IMG/VR virus record: IMGVR_UViG_3300008110_000439
Location: 1 to 51,557 of that record
Length of the DNA: 51,557 nucleotides
Direction: 5' to 3' (one strand)
Source: a virus
Each line of letters opens with the position of its first letter. The stretch's first letter is position 1. Below are positions 39,401 through 47,600 of this stretch, piece by piece. The translations under genes and the position numbers were made by a program. The notes under the pieces were generated by a model, which was not told where the DNA came from, made no database searches, and saw nothing but the letters and a program-made list of their open reading frames with translations.

Positions 39401-40568
39401 GGTCAGGTGTACGCGCTCCACGGGCGATCATTGCCCCTGTTGCGGGATCGCGGTAACCGCCTACGCCAGGAGCTAAGGGGCCTTGAGTGCTGTAATACTC
39501 CTGGATGCCTGCTACCTTCTGGCCGCGGCGTTCAGTAGCGGACTGGGCACGGGCAAGACGTTCAAAAGCCTCGGCCGTACCAGTCAGCTCGCGTCTTAGT
39601 TCGCGTTGAACGTCAGCGATACGATTAGATACATTGACATAATCCGTGCTGCCTCGCACAGTATTAGCTAGGCGTTCGCTTAACTCGCTTAGCTCTTGAC
39701 TTAAGGCAGCGGTGGTATTAGGTAATTCACCGAAGCGACGATCTATCCCTTCGGGACTTAGTAAACTAGGATCAGCGAAAGCGGCCGCACCAGCACGGAC
39801 AGTTTCGCGGCCTGCCCGAATGGATTCTTGATAAGTGAGCTGGCGCTGCTGAGCTAGAGCGCGGTTTAGGCGATCTTGTGCATTGGCACGTGTCTCAACA
39901 TTGCTGGTTAAGCGCCGTTCGCGTTGTGACAGCGTGTCGATAGTGTCAATCGCTTGGCGCTGCTCCGCGATAAGTGACTGCAGGTCTTGGAGTTGTCGTC
40001 TCGCACCAGCAGAGGTGGAGGCCAAGGCCTGCCCTAAAACACGCCCAAAGGCACGGCTGGTCTGTACCGTCTGCGCTTCAGCTTGCTGAAGGCGGCCAGT
40101 AAGCTCTGCGATATCCTGACCTAAGGCAGTAAATGTGTTGCCGGTAAGGGACGCTTCTGTGCGAAGTTTACCTAAGTCAGTGATGTAACTTCTTAGGGAA
40201 GCTTGTGACTGATTAGTGCCTGAAGATATAGCTAAGATTCCTTGTCTTAGTGTTTCTAATTCGCTGTCTGTACGGCGGGAGGCTTGGCGGAATTGCTCGA
40301 TGTCTGCGGCGAGCTGGGCCCAGGTTGAGGAGCCGCGTTCCACCTGAGATTGCAGACCGCGCAGTGCGTCGATCTGACCCTTAATTACTTGTTCGGTATT
40401 ACGGCTGTCGCGGCCGTAATCGATGATGCTCTGCCTGGCCCGCTCGATTGCAGCATTATTAGGGCCGATGGACTTTTCAAGCTCGCGAAAAGCACCCTTC
40501 AGCTTGTCAAGGCCCTCAACACCTTGAAGGCCAAGCTTGATTAGGATCTCGCTTACCTGCTTAGCCAT
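36474..40568 (-). CDS. H: tail tape measure protein
   Basis: 1364 residues. Long coiled-coil start (about 1-350; IERARQSIIDYGRDSRNTEQ); a tape-measure domain (about 560-770) with AAGATRELNIPQEEAIGGLT and SAEELNQIAERLPGTFTLFA; then hydrophobic segments (VLIVFGGVSAGVFVANNIAT and VLGGAAGIGAVVGIGEI); the C-terminus has the lambda gpH-type motif GEAGPEAIIPLRRGADGKLG. It sets tail length; a chain of this size implies a long flexible tail. Confidence 0.95.
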   Translation of the reverse strand: MAKQVSEILIKLGLQGVEGLDKLKGAFRELEKSIGPNNAAIERARQSIIDYGRDSRNTEQVIKGQIDALRGLQSQVERGSSTWAQLAADIEQFRQASRRTDSELETLRQGILAISSGTNQSQASLRSYITDLGKLRTEASLTGNTFTALGQDIAELTGRLQQAEAQTVQTSRAFGRVLGQALASTSAGARRQLQDLQSLIAEQRQAIDTIDTLSQRERRLTSNVETRANAQDRLNRALAQQRQLTYQESIRAGRETVRAGAAAFADPSLLSPEGIDRRFGELPNTTAALSQELSELSERLANTVRGSTDYVNVSNRIADVQRELRRELTGTAEAFERLARAQSATERRGQKVAGIQEYYSTQGPLAPGVGGYRDPATGAMIARGARTPDRIRVDEAAYAQPIGPQAFPEAGRRAQESIKSALDDVNRIYENSKVQRAEIQTKYDNIYTDKLLQGLDLEGQIRDKAFRDELTAFDRQLEARDRKRRGRLTAGQAIQAAGAAISGGIFGGPEGFLGGIGGAAIGSAIPGLGTVGGAFAGAAVGAQVGMFRQQIAGTANYAAQIGKLQIALRGIVGSQQDYETALRVAAGATRELNIPQEEAIGGLTRLTAAVKGAGGTVMDSSFAFRAINEAVKATGGNAQQADGAVLALTQVFSKGKVSAEELNQIAERLPGTFTLFAQAAGKTGPELQKALEQGQVGLNDLMKFLAILRDRYSGTARDIAKSSEDAGARLRVAFDGMRLSVGKALQPLGAEFQNAFANFITNITPALTAAVNGVAAGILNMYKIIASGFGLLGQLRDLIVNVTKVLIVFGGVSAGVFVANNIATFTTAIKGVLVVLRTMLSIEKALLVIESARLAAQTLIAGLSAGATKGRVVGAVLGGAAGIGAVVGIGEIIKKIVKDIESGISGGLGNVKLDFKDLSTNFPSPPDKSADKAAKAQESLMRKLQSDFDGTITQLGRQFNAVAKDTLYETLLDYEAKIQKAYKQNNLLLAEDLKLKQKAAALDITEEVLLSEKASLQQKLAEARAKGLDAQAVQNRLDTVNAELKQINYDSTKETTAQLEKQATLATQIKDALTQAFAPTAGGPGGLLTSGVVGGVFPGAFTGEEESFKSLTDQRGIERIKELGKELQALINPLGQILTAAEAIGSTFSSSFTSVINGTASAQQALGSFFSNIANYFLEMAGRIIAKWIEMAILNSILQLFPSGPKFGSSAAVPGLSGLTGAGALSGGASIAGTTDWASQGGGFFSKLKMNALGNAYAANGIVPFAMGGIVNKPTLFKFANGGVPGTGLMGEAGPEAIIPLRRGADGKLGVAGGGNTTNVTVNVDAQGTQAQGDDTRSQQLGMVIAAAVQVELIKQKRPGGLLA

Positions 40569-40875
40569 CGGCCTCCTTGGCCAACTCGCTCAGTGCTGCG
40601 GTCTCCATGATTTGGAGATCCTCAAGCATTTCGCGTGGATTAGCCACATTGTAGAGGGCGAATAAGCCTCCAGGACCGAGCAGGATCTCGTACTTCAGAC
40701 CCATGTAGCCGGCCATAGTGGTAGACCACTGAGTCTGCATACGCAGGAACATCATGACGGTGTCCCAGTTTTCCTCCCACACCTCATAGGTGCTGCCGTC
40801 ATCCTCTGGCTCGATGGATGGAGGCGGAAGACTTAAGCCAAACGCCTTAGCGTCGTCGTTGGTTTTGTCCTCCAC
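40561..40875 (-). CDS. T-like downstream frame of the tail chaperone (GT product)
   Basis: This 104-residue frame opens at a GTG at 40875 but is best read as the -1 frameshift extension of the gene at 40914-41240. The slip at GGGAAAC makes a fusion of about 226 residues, equivalent to lambda gpGT. It carries EDDGSTYEVWEENWDTVMMF and LRMQTQWSTTMAGYMGLKYE, then a helical end (LEDLQIMETAALSELAKEAD). GT chaperones bind the tape measure and tail tube during assembly. It overlaps the tape measure start by 8 bp. Confidence 0.8.
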   Translation of the reverse strand: MEDKTNDDAKAFGLSLPPPSIEPEDDGSTYEVWEENWDTVMMFLRMQTQWSTTMAGYMGLKYEILLGPGGLFALYNVANPREMLEDLQIMETAALSELAKEADG

Positions 40876-40913
40876 CCGCTTACCACCACCGGTCCAGTGG
40901 ATAGCGGCGCCTT

Positions 40914-40923
40914 TTAGTTTCCC
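40914..40923 (-). promoter_or_regulatory. programmed -1 frameshift site (GGGAAAC) before the G stop codon
   Basis: On the minus strand: CAG GGA AAC TAA. The heptamer GGGAAAC (40923-40917) lies right before the TAA stop (40916-40914) of the G-like frame and obeys X XXY YYZ. A shift of -1 reads GGG AAA CTA AAA GGC and stays open through 40561. This is the same design as lambda G/GT, where the slip site is GGGAAAG. Confidence 0.8.
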
Positions 40924-41240
40924 TGCTTAGCGCCGTCGAAGGTTTCGGTATAGGCGCGGAGCACACCACGAATCCAGTACGGATCGTCGCTGAGTTCCTT
41001 GGCAGCTTCGATGGAATAGGGCACAGCTTTGCCGGATTCGTCATCGATGCCGTCCCAGCCCACTAGGACTGCTTTGAGCAGCTCAAACTCGCCTTTGTCG
41101 CTGAGCTTGGCGAATTCGTTGCGGCCCACGCGCTTAAAGGTAGCGTCGAAGGTCGAGCTGTCGAACGTGCCGCCGTCTGTGGGCTCTTCAACCGTTACAG
41201 GCCATTTGAAGGTTTTGACCTTCTTACGGACGAACGCCAT
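40914..41240 (-). CDS. G: tail assembly chaperone G
   Basis: 108 residues. MAFVRKKVKTFKWPVTVEEP, then FDATFKRVGRNEFAKLSDKG and VGWDGIDDESGKAVPYSIEA. Size, order (between tail tube and tape measure) and the slip site fit lambda gpG-type chaperones. The unshifted product is the major form; a minority shifts into the T-like frame. Confidence 0.8.
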   Translation of the reverse strand: MAFVRKKVKTFKWPVTVEEPTDGGTFDSSTFDATFKRVGRNEFAKLSDKGEFELLKAVLVGWDGIDDESGKAVPYSIEAAKELSDDPYWIRGVLRAYTETFDGAKQGN

Positions 41241-41282
41241 AAGTTGTGTGGGTGATAACTCCTCTAGCTTAGCTGCTAAGTG

Positions 41283-41313
41283 AAAAAGCCACTAAGCGGT
41301 GAAGCTTAGTGGC
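41283..41313 (-). terminator. rho-independent terminator after the tail tube gene
   Basis: Perfect 10-bp stem GCCACTAAGC / GCTTAGTGGC (41288-41297 and 41304-41313, loop GGTGAA) followed on the minus strand by T5 (41287-41283). It lies in a 110-bp gap between the tail tube gene and the G gene and would reduce downstream tail gene expression relative to the tube. Its arms contain the CTTAG pentamer. Confidence 0.85.
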
Positions 41314-41350
41314 TAAGTGGCGTGGGGTCTAAGTGGCGTTTAAGCGCGGC

Positions 41351-42286
41351 TTAGGTGTAGACGATGCTGAATTCGTCGTTGCCAGCAGTCGAGGGAACTG
41401 CGGTGTAGGGGATGGTCAGCATGGCGATACCGTCTTGGTCGCCATAGCTCACGTCGCCGATGTCGATCTTCGTGGAGGCGAAATCGACAATGTTGCCGGG
41501 AGTTTGACCGTGCTGGAAGAGCAGGTTGCCCAGGCTGGAATCAGTGAGGGCGGCCGTGAAGTAGTTCTTCGTGGCCATGTTCACGGCTTCCAGGGTGACG
41601 GAACCGGTAGAGCGGCGGTCGGTAAGCAGGGTCTGCTTGGCACAGCCCACCAGCTCGCGGTACACCAAGGTGTTGCCGATGTCGAAAGACACCGACTGCA
41701 GGCAGCCGGCGTAAGACAGAAGTTGGAAGTCTGTGGTGTTGCCGGCCTTGAAGATGACCGGTGTGGCCTGGTTGGCGTAGGTAGGTGTGGGAGCTGCAGT
41801 ATCCGTGGGGGTGTTGTAGATACCGGTGAAGGTGAAGTCGATCGTGGGGATCTGACCAACAGTGCCATTCAGTGTGAAGGTGCCACGGGCACCGGTCACT
41901 TTGTGCAGCACGCCATCGATGTTGTAGTAGATGGTGACGCTGGAGAAGCTGGCGCTAACCGGCGCGTAGGTCACGCTAGTGGTGGATACCACTGTTTCAC
42001 TCAGGCCACATGCCTTGAGTGCTTTGCCGTAGGCAGGAGCAGTGCCGGCGGTGCCAGAACCAGCAAGCTCAACGCTGAAGGTGCATTCAACGCGGGTGTT
42101 AGCCAGTAGCTGTTCCGAGGCGCCGAGATAGGGACGGACAAGATCGCGGCTCACCACATCGCTCTGCAGCGGAGTGATGTTGAGATCGCGTACCAGCACG
42201 GCGTCGGCGCCGTCGGGAAGTGGATCAGTGCCGTAGGTGGCTTCTGTCTCAATGAGGATGAGACGCTTACGCAGAAGAAGGGGCAT
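41351..42286 (-). CDS. major tail tube protein
   Basis: 311 residues. Opening MPLLLRKRLILIETEATYGT and DPLPDGADAVLVRDLNITPL are typical of Siphoviridae tail tube proteins; a beta-sandwich core follows (RGTFTLNGTVGQIPTIDFTF). C-terminal segment ends AGNDEFSIVYT. A Shine-Dalgarno-like GAGAGG is upstream. Its terminator just downstream suits a high-copy protein. Confidence 0.85.
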   Translation of the reverse strand: MPLLLRKRLILIETEATYGTDPLPDGADAVLVRDLNITPLQSDVVSRDLVRPYLGASEQLLANTRVECTFSVELAGSGTAGTAPAYGKALKACGLSETVVSTTSVTYAPVSASFSSVTIYYNIDGVLHKVTGARGTFTLNGTVGQIPTIDFTFTGIYNTPTDTAAPTPTYANQATPVIFKAGNTTDFQLLSYAGCLQSVSFDIGNTLVYRELVGCAKQTLLTDRRSTGSVTLEAVNMATKNYFTAALTDSSLGNLLFQHGQTPGNIVDFASTKIDIGDVSYGDQDGIAMLTIPYTAVPSTAGNDEFSIVYT

Positions 42287-42322
42287 TGGAGTTACCTCTC
42301 GGGGTAAGTGGGAAACATCCGC

Positions 42323-42514
42323 TTACGCGGAAATGCGGGTGCGAATGCCTGTTTCAGGGTCGAGGAGGTAAGTACCACCGTGCCCATGGAACTCATCGAC
42401 AACGCTAGGCGAAGGGGGTTGCGAGGCCTCGACGGCGGCTTCGCTAAGTGGCGCTACAGATTGTTCATCCACCACCTCAGTAATTTGCTCGGTGGAATCA
42501 GAAGTCTTAGCCAT
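42323..42514 (-). CDS. small hypothetical protein, 63 aa
   Basis: MAKTSDSTEQITEVVDEQSV and a Pro-rich middle (VEASQPPSPSVVDEFHGHGG), ending TYLLDPETGIRTRIS. A disordered, acidic N-terminal half with a compact end, as in small decoration or tail-tip accessory proteins. It lies between the tail tube gene (37 bp downstream) and the tail terminator gene. Function unknown. Confidence 0.6.
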   Translation of the reverse strand: MAKTSDSTEQITEVVDEQSVAPLSEAAVEASQPPSPSVVDEFHGHGGTYLLDPETGIRTRISA

Positions 42515-42585
42515 AAGTTGCTTAGCGGACAGTCTCAGGCTAAGTCGTGGTGCTGCTTAGGCGTACCAGGACACAGTGGCGCTAC

Positions 42586-43005
42586 TTAGGTGAGGCTGCT
42601 TACGGCCGTGCGGTAGCGCACGTCGAATTCGCAGAAAATTACGCCAGCGGGTTGGTCAGCTTCGAGGAGGTTGAACGTGACTTGGGTGGGTTGGATGTCG
42701 ATTGCAAGGCCGCCCAGGGTTAGGTCGGCCATGAGCTTGCTATGGAGACTTTCGATAGTGGGGTCGGCCAGCTGATCAGGGATGTTGCCTCGGACGATGA
42801 CGACGATGCGGACGCGAAGAGTCCAGTCGAGGGTGGGGAGGCTGGTGTTCTGCTCGGCAGTGTCGCTGACGGGCTCGACGATAATGGCGGGCGATTCTGC
42901 CCTGGCCATAGGCTCTACACGGCTGCGGTAGATGCGCGTGCTAACGCCGACCGTACCAGTCAAGGTGGTGCGGATCGCAGCAAGGATCTGCTCACGTCTG
43001 GACAT
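42586..43005 (-). CDS. tail terminator protein U-like
   Basis: 139 residues. MSRREQILAAIRTTLTGTVG and RIYRSRVEPMARAESPAIIV then WTLRVRIVVIVRGNIPDQLA and EADQPAGVIFCEFDVRYRTA are typical of lambda gpU-type terminators that cap the tail tube. Gene order (after the connector, before the tail tube) agrees. Confidence 0.8.
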   Translation of the reverse strand: MSRREQILAAIRTTLTGTVGVSTRIYRSRVEPMARAESPAIIVEPVSDTAEQNTSLPTLDWTLRVRIVVIVRGNIPDQLADPTIESLHSKLMADLTLGGLAIDIQPTQVTFNLLEADQPAGVIFCEFDVRYRTAVSSLT

Positions 43006-43046
43006 AGGTTTGCTGCGAGTGCTTTAGCCCAGCGTAAGTCGCTGGG

Positions 43047-43367
43047 TCAATTACACGCCATGCTTACGGTGAGAGTGCGGCCCGCTAGTTGAGTAGTAGT
43101 TACGACGCGAACGTAACGAACGACGTACCCGGTGTAGAAGTCGCCATGCGTACCAGCGGCTTTTGTCTTGGCCGTGTCCAGTGATGCCCAGGTGGTGCCG
43201 TTGTGAGAACCCTGGATCTCCCACGTAATGTCGCCGCCAGTTACGGTACAGATAAAGGACAAATTACTACCACGTACTTCTACGGTTTCTGACGTACCTA
43301 CCGCCGTAAGCGTGGTAAAAGTATAAATGTTGCTGCTGATGTCAGCACTTTGCCCATAAATAGTCAT
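43047..43367 (-). CDS. hypothetical virion protein, 106 aa
   Basis: All-beta: ADISSNIYTFTTLTAVGTSE, then GGDITWEIQGSHNGTTWASL and DTAKTKAAGTHGDFYTGYVV. The plan (a beta-sandwich with a carbohydrate-binding look) is similar to head decoration or neck accessory proteins. No family recognised. Confidence 0.65.
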   Translation of the reverse strand: MTIYGQSADISSNIYTFTTLTAVGTSETVEVRGSNLSFICTVTGGDITWEIQGSHNGTTWASLDTAKTKAAGTHGDFYTGYVVRYVRVVTTTQLAGRTLTVSMACN

Positions 43368-43392
43368 GACCTATTCCGCTGTTTAACGCAGT

Positions 43393-43542
43393 CTACTTAG
43401 CTGGGAGTGAGCCGAATGGGCCTGGATCAGGGGCGCCGTTGGTGATGGCTACAGCGCGACGGTATAGATGGCAGTCGAGTTTACCGGCTGCCTCTAAGGC
43501 CGCGCGTACCTTTACCCAGTTATCTCGGGTGTGGTTGTCCAT
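43393..43542 (-). CDS. small hypothetical protein, 49 aa
   Basis: ATG 43542 shares one base with the preceding stop (TAATG); TAG at 43393. Reads MDNHTRDNWVKVRAALEAAG then KLDCHLYRRAVAITNGAPDP and GPFGSLPAK. A helix followed by a Pro/Gly-rich tail. Seen in the connector region of other siphoviruses as a tiny linker protein; function unknown. Confidence 0.6.
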   Translation of the reverse strand: MDNHTRDNWVKVRAALEAAGKLDCHLYRRAVAITNGAPDPGPFGSLPAK

Positions 43543-43820
43543 TACGTTTTCTGGAGGGCAATTTGGATGAACGCGCCATCGTCGATGAGCATGGTTTCGC
43601 GCACTGTGTAGGCCGTACCAGCGACGGTGATCGTTGCGCCGTAAATCAGCGTGCCGAAATCCGATGCGCGAGCGGTAAGCGTGTAGTCCGTGGTCAAGAC
43701 CGTTCCATCGCTGACGATTTCGCTGGGCATGTCCAGGATGCCCAGGGCGGTGGTACGGCCGCTGGTACAGGTGACACCAAAGTCGTTGAGGAACAGGTTG
43801 AGATCTTCGCTTAGCGCCAT
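43542..43820 (-). CDS. head-tail connector FII-like protein
   Basis: 92 residues. MALSEDLNLFLNDFGVTCTS, then GTLIYGATITVAGTAYTVRE and TMLIDDGAFIQIALQKT. The small beta barrel layout and the position before the tail terminator match lambda gpFII-like connectors (attach head to tail). Confidence 0.75.
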   Translation of the reverse strand: MALSEDLNLFLNDFGVTCTSGRTTALGILDMPSEIVSDGTVLTTDYTLTARASDFGTLIYGATITVAGTAYTVRETMLIDDGAFIQIALQKT

Positions 43821-43861
43821 TGTTTCGATTGATGTGATGGAAGTCTAGGTAGAACGCAAAG

Positions 43862-43891
43862 AAAAGCCCCAGACCACTTAGGCCTGGGGCT
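43862..43891 (-). terminator. rho-independent terminator after the 137-aa gene
   Basis: Minus strand: stem AGCCCCAG / CTGGGGCT (8 bp; 43884-43891 and 43865-43872), loop with a CTTAG/CTAAG pentamer, then TTTTCTTTG. It lies between the 137-aa gene and the connector gene and likely tunes head against tail gene expression. Confidence 0.8.
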
Positions 43892-43914
43892 CGGGGACGC
43901 TTTCCGCTAAAAGC

Positions 43915-44328
43915 TTAGGCGTACTTCTTCACGGCGACAGCGTTGATGCTGTAGGTGTGAGAAGAGGAGGAGGTGGTGCTCACAGCCTTGACGTAGCGCT
44001 TGGCGGCGCCTTTGGGGAACACGATGTACTGCTTGGAAGCAGTGGTGCTCACCTGGCTGAAGGCCACAGCGGAGGACGCAACTTCGGAACCACCGCGGTA
44101 GAAGACGGTAGTCACGTCGCCGTAGCTGCCGCCTTGGAGGGTGTCGGCGCTTTGGATCTTGACATCGAGGGTGCTGGTGCCGCCATTGGCAACATCCAGG
44201 ATCAACACTACGTCGCCTTCGTAGTCGTTGAGGTCAACGGCGGTGCCGTCGAGGTTGCTGGTACGGACAGCGGTGGGGGCCAGAGCCAGGTGCTCCAGCT
44301 TTTCCAGGCCGGTAGACAGGATGGACAT
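43915..44328 (-). CDS. head decoration-like protein, 137 aa
   Basis: MSILSTGLEKLEHLALAPTA, then GDVVLILDVANGGTSTLDVK and an all-beta, Ser/Thr-rich second half (VSTTASKQYIVFPKGAAKRY). It comes right after the capsid and a 82-aa gene, as decoration proteins (lambda gpD-like position) do. A terminator follows. The role is inferred from position and beta character. Confidence 0.7.
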   Translation of the reverse strand: MSILSTGLEKLEHLALAPTAVRTSNLDGTAVDLNDYEGDVVLILDVANGGTSTLDVKIQSADTLQGGSYGDVTTVFYRGGSEVASSAVAFSQVSTTASKQYIVFPKGAAKRYVKAVSTTSSSSHTYSINAVAVKKYA

Positions 44329-44331
44329 GGA

Positions 44332-44580
44332 TCAGTCCTCGGTGGGTTGAGGGGCAGGTTTGGCAGCCTTGGCCTTGGTGGCCGGAGGCTTAGCGGGCTT
44401 GGCTTCAGCTTCGACGGAAGGGGCGGGCACCTCGGTGGGTGCGACCTCTTCAGCCTTGGCGCGTTCAGCTTTGCCGCTGCTAAGTAGAAGGGTGGCGTCG
44501 GCGTCAGCGATGTCCAGGGTGGAGCCGGCGGTGGCCGGCTCTCCTGAGATCATCACCTGCCTAAGCAAGGTGATTCGCAT
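44332..44580 (-). CDS. small head accessory protein with disordered tail, 82 aa
   Basis: MRITLLRQVMISGEPATAGS, then LDIADADATLLLSSGKAERA; then a low-complexity Ala/Lys/Pro/Glu tail (VEAEAKPAKPPATKAKAAKP). The N-terminal part has the plan of phage proteins that follow the capsid gene. The tail may be flexible in the virion. Function unknown. Confidence 0.65.
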   Translation of the reverse strand: MRITLLRQVMISGEPATAGSTLDIADADATLLLSSGKAERAKAEEVAPTEVPAPSVEAEAKPAKPPATKAKAAKPAPQPTED

Positions 44581-44611
44581 CGTTACTCAGCGATAGTGCA
44601 ACTGCTTAGGC

Positions 44612-47600
44612 TCAGGTGCCGTAGCAGAAGGCGCCAGGCTGCTTGACGGCGAAGTCAACGTCCTGCAGAGCGATGATGCGGACGGTGCCTGCGGTGGCGC
44701 CGGCGTAGGGATCGACGGTCAGGTCGAGGCCGGACCACATGCCCATGATCATCATCGAGAAGTCACCAAACAGTGCGTCGTTGTTGAGCAGCTGGTTGGA
44801 GACGATGGCTGGATAGCCGTTGATCTCGTCGTTCTCGTACACGAAGCCAGCAGCCACGGCGGTGGCGGACTTGGCGGTGGACTTGAGAGCGCCACGGGCA
44901 GCAGCGTTGATGATGTAGCGCATGGAGCCGGCATCGGCGTTAGCGCTGGCCACATCGGTTTCCATGCCGATGTACTCGGCGAAGGTGCCGAAAGTGCTGA
45001 TGGTCTGGCTGCCGACGCCGGTGGTGTTCACCAGGCCCAGAGGCTGGTTGCTGGAACCGGTGCCGTAGATGCCAGCGCGGTCCAGCTCGAGGGCGATCAC
45101 GCGGGCGAGGTCGTTGCGCACCATGCCTTCCACATCGATGGAGGACTGGAGCAGCAGGCGACGGCTGTAGTCAACGAATGCACCCACTGTCTTGGGGGTC
45201 ATGTTGACTTGGTCGATGGACTGCTGAGATTCCGTGGGAGCCACGTTCTCACCAACCCAGTAAGCCGTGCTGGCCGAGGCTTGGCGGGGGATGCTGATGT
45301 TGCCCTGCAGGCCGCTCAGCATGGTCACACCGGCGTTGGCCAGAGCGAGACGATTGCGGAGCAGGTCGATGAAGGAACCGCTCAGCAGCTCGTCGGCGAC
45401 GAGGTTGCCACCAGCAGAGGGAGTACCAGCGACGAGGTCACGACGCAGCACCTCGTTGGGCACCACGATGCCGTTGGAGGAACGCTCGTACTTCTTAGCG
45501 GCGGCTTCGCCGACTTCGATCTCGAATTCGGCAGCACGGCGGGCCGAGGCATCGCCTTGGTTTGCCAGGAAGTTGAGGGCGCGAACGAAGCTGAAGCGCT
45601 TGGTCTCTTTATCCGACAGACCCACGTCGTTGGTGGTGATGTCAGCGGAGCGGATGGGTTGTTCCATGGGGGTAGAGCCGAGTTTGTCGAGGACGGCGGC
45701 GCGAGCCTCATCGAGGGTGCGACCACCTTCGATCAGTTCACGGGCCAGGTCTTGCATCTGGTGCTTAGAGCCCAGTGCGGTGATGGCGGCGATGCGGGTC
45801 CGCTCGGCCTCAGCGGCCTTGGACCGGATCACCTCCAGATCAGGGGTGTTTTCCATTTCGGGAATGGGGGTAGATGCGGTTTGGGCCGCTTGGCGTTGGT
45901 CCTGCATCTCCTCTACTTCCGTAGGGGGAACAGGCGCTTCATTAGTGATAATAGGTGTGGCGCCTTCACAGTCCCCAGTAAGTTGCGTGGTTGCGCTGCG
46001 AAGTTCAGGCACAACGTCGGTAATTAGTGAGCGCCCGATTCCAATGGTGGGATCAGCTGGGATACTCACCACGCTTACCTCGTGGGGGGACCACTTAGTT
46101 GCTACGTAGTCGCCATTGCGCTCTTCCATCTTGTCGATGGCGTAGCCGAAGCTGATGCCCCGAAGGATGCCATCCTTCACATCATCCAGCACTTCTTGGG
46201 CGAATTTGTTGCGGGAGAAGCGGACCTTGGCATAGCCACGCTTGTCTTTGTCGTTGATGTAGGCACGCTCTACTACACCGACAACCTTGTCGGGATTGTG
46301 GTTGAACAGCAGAGGGGCGCCGTCATTGAGGCGGGCTAGGTCAGCTGCGTCACCTTCGTGGCTGAGTACTTCGTTGCCGAAGTAACGGGCCACGGGATAC
46401 TCAGAGCTGAAGGGGAACTCGAAGGTCCGCTCCTCAAGTGCGCGGAAGTGAGTGGCTTCGGTTCGGGTATAAGTGCCGCTTAGGTCGCGCTGGGCGGTTT
46501 CAAGAGTGCGAAGAGCTTCGATTTTGCGCAGCGTCGAGAACTTGTGGCCGACAAGAGTTTCGGTGGCGTCCCAGCCGTCAGCACCTTCGCGGTAGATGCG
46601 AATTAGAGCAGCGGGATCTTCGGCGGTGGCGTTGATGCTGAACTCGGAGTCGGGGACGCCGAGGGTGCCTTCGCGCATCACGTGTTCGATACGGCCGCGT
46701 GCCGTACCACCGGAGCTGTTCCAGCTAACGAAATCGCCTGTACTTAGGTCGGAGGGCTTAGCGCGTTCCACGGATTCATCAGCGGCACTTAGTTCTTCAA
46801 CCTTAATGCGCTCGCCTGTTGCTTCCTCGAATTGAATCGGGGTGTAATCGTGCTCGCGAAGCCATTGACGGGCCTCGGAAGCCGTGAATTCACTTAGGCG
46901 GAAGCGGATTGCTTGAAGATCGGTGCCTTGCTCACCTGTTTTGATGCCGAAGATGAAATCGACACCCTTACCTGCGGCGTTGTTGCGGCGGCGGAAGCGG
47001 TCGTAAGCCGAGGGGTCCTTCAGGCGAGCGGCGTGCTCTTGCGGGTAGGGACGACCCTCATTAGGTTCTTCGGCCTCGGACATTAGGCGCTCAGGGACGA
47101 TCCAAAATTTGCAGACGCCTGCCGGATCGATGTCGCCGCTGACGATTTCGCAGGCGCGGGGACCGGCATAGAAGGCGCAGTTTGCGCAGACCATGCCATC
47201 AGAAGCGAAGGGGCTTTCGCTCATGTAATGGGCACCGTGAGCACCAGAACCCTGGTCGAAGGCGCCGAGGTCTTCGGCGATCTCTTCGAGGGCTTCGTAT
47301 AGCGCGACTTGCGGGGCTTTTAGCTCCGCAGTCAGTTCGCGGTCTTTGTCGATGGTGCTCATGATGTTGTCACTCCAGGATTTGCCGGGATCGCCACCCC
47401 ATGCTGCCCAGGCGACCCGGCCAGGAGAGGGGTAGCCTTCTTCGCCTGGACTGAAGCCTTGGCCCTGTTTGTCTACTTCGTGGCGGGCGAACCACGCGGA
47501 CATGGTTCGGACGGTCTCAGCGCTAAGGGGGTCGCCGCTAAGTATTTGGGAGGCGCGGTTGGCTGCGACTTCCGTGCCACCGGCATTGCCTTCTGCCTTC

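Noticed and set aside
41333-42109. 258-codon rightward frame over the tail tube gene
   Set aside because: Mirror of the tail tube coding sequence; no recognisable protein.
45209-46109. Two rightward frames of 272 and 280 codons over the capsid polyprotein
   Set aside because: They oppose the capsid/protease domains, which carry clear motifs, and show no domain of their own.
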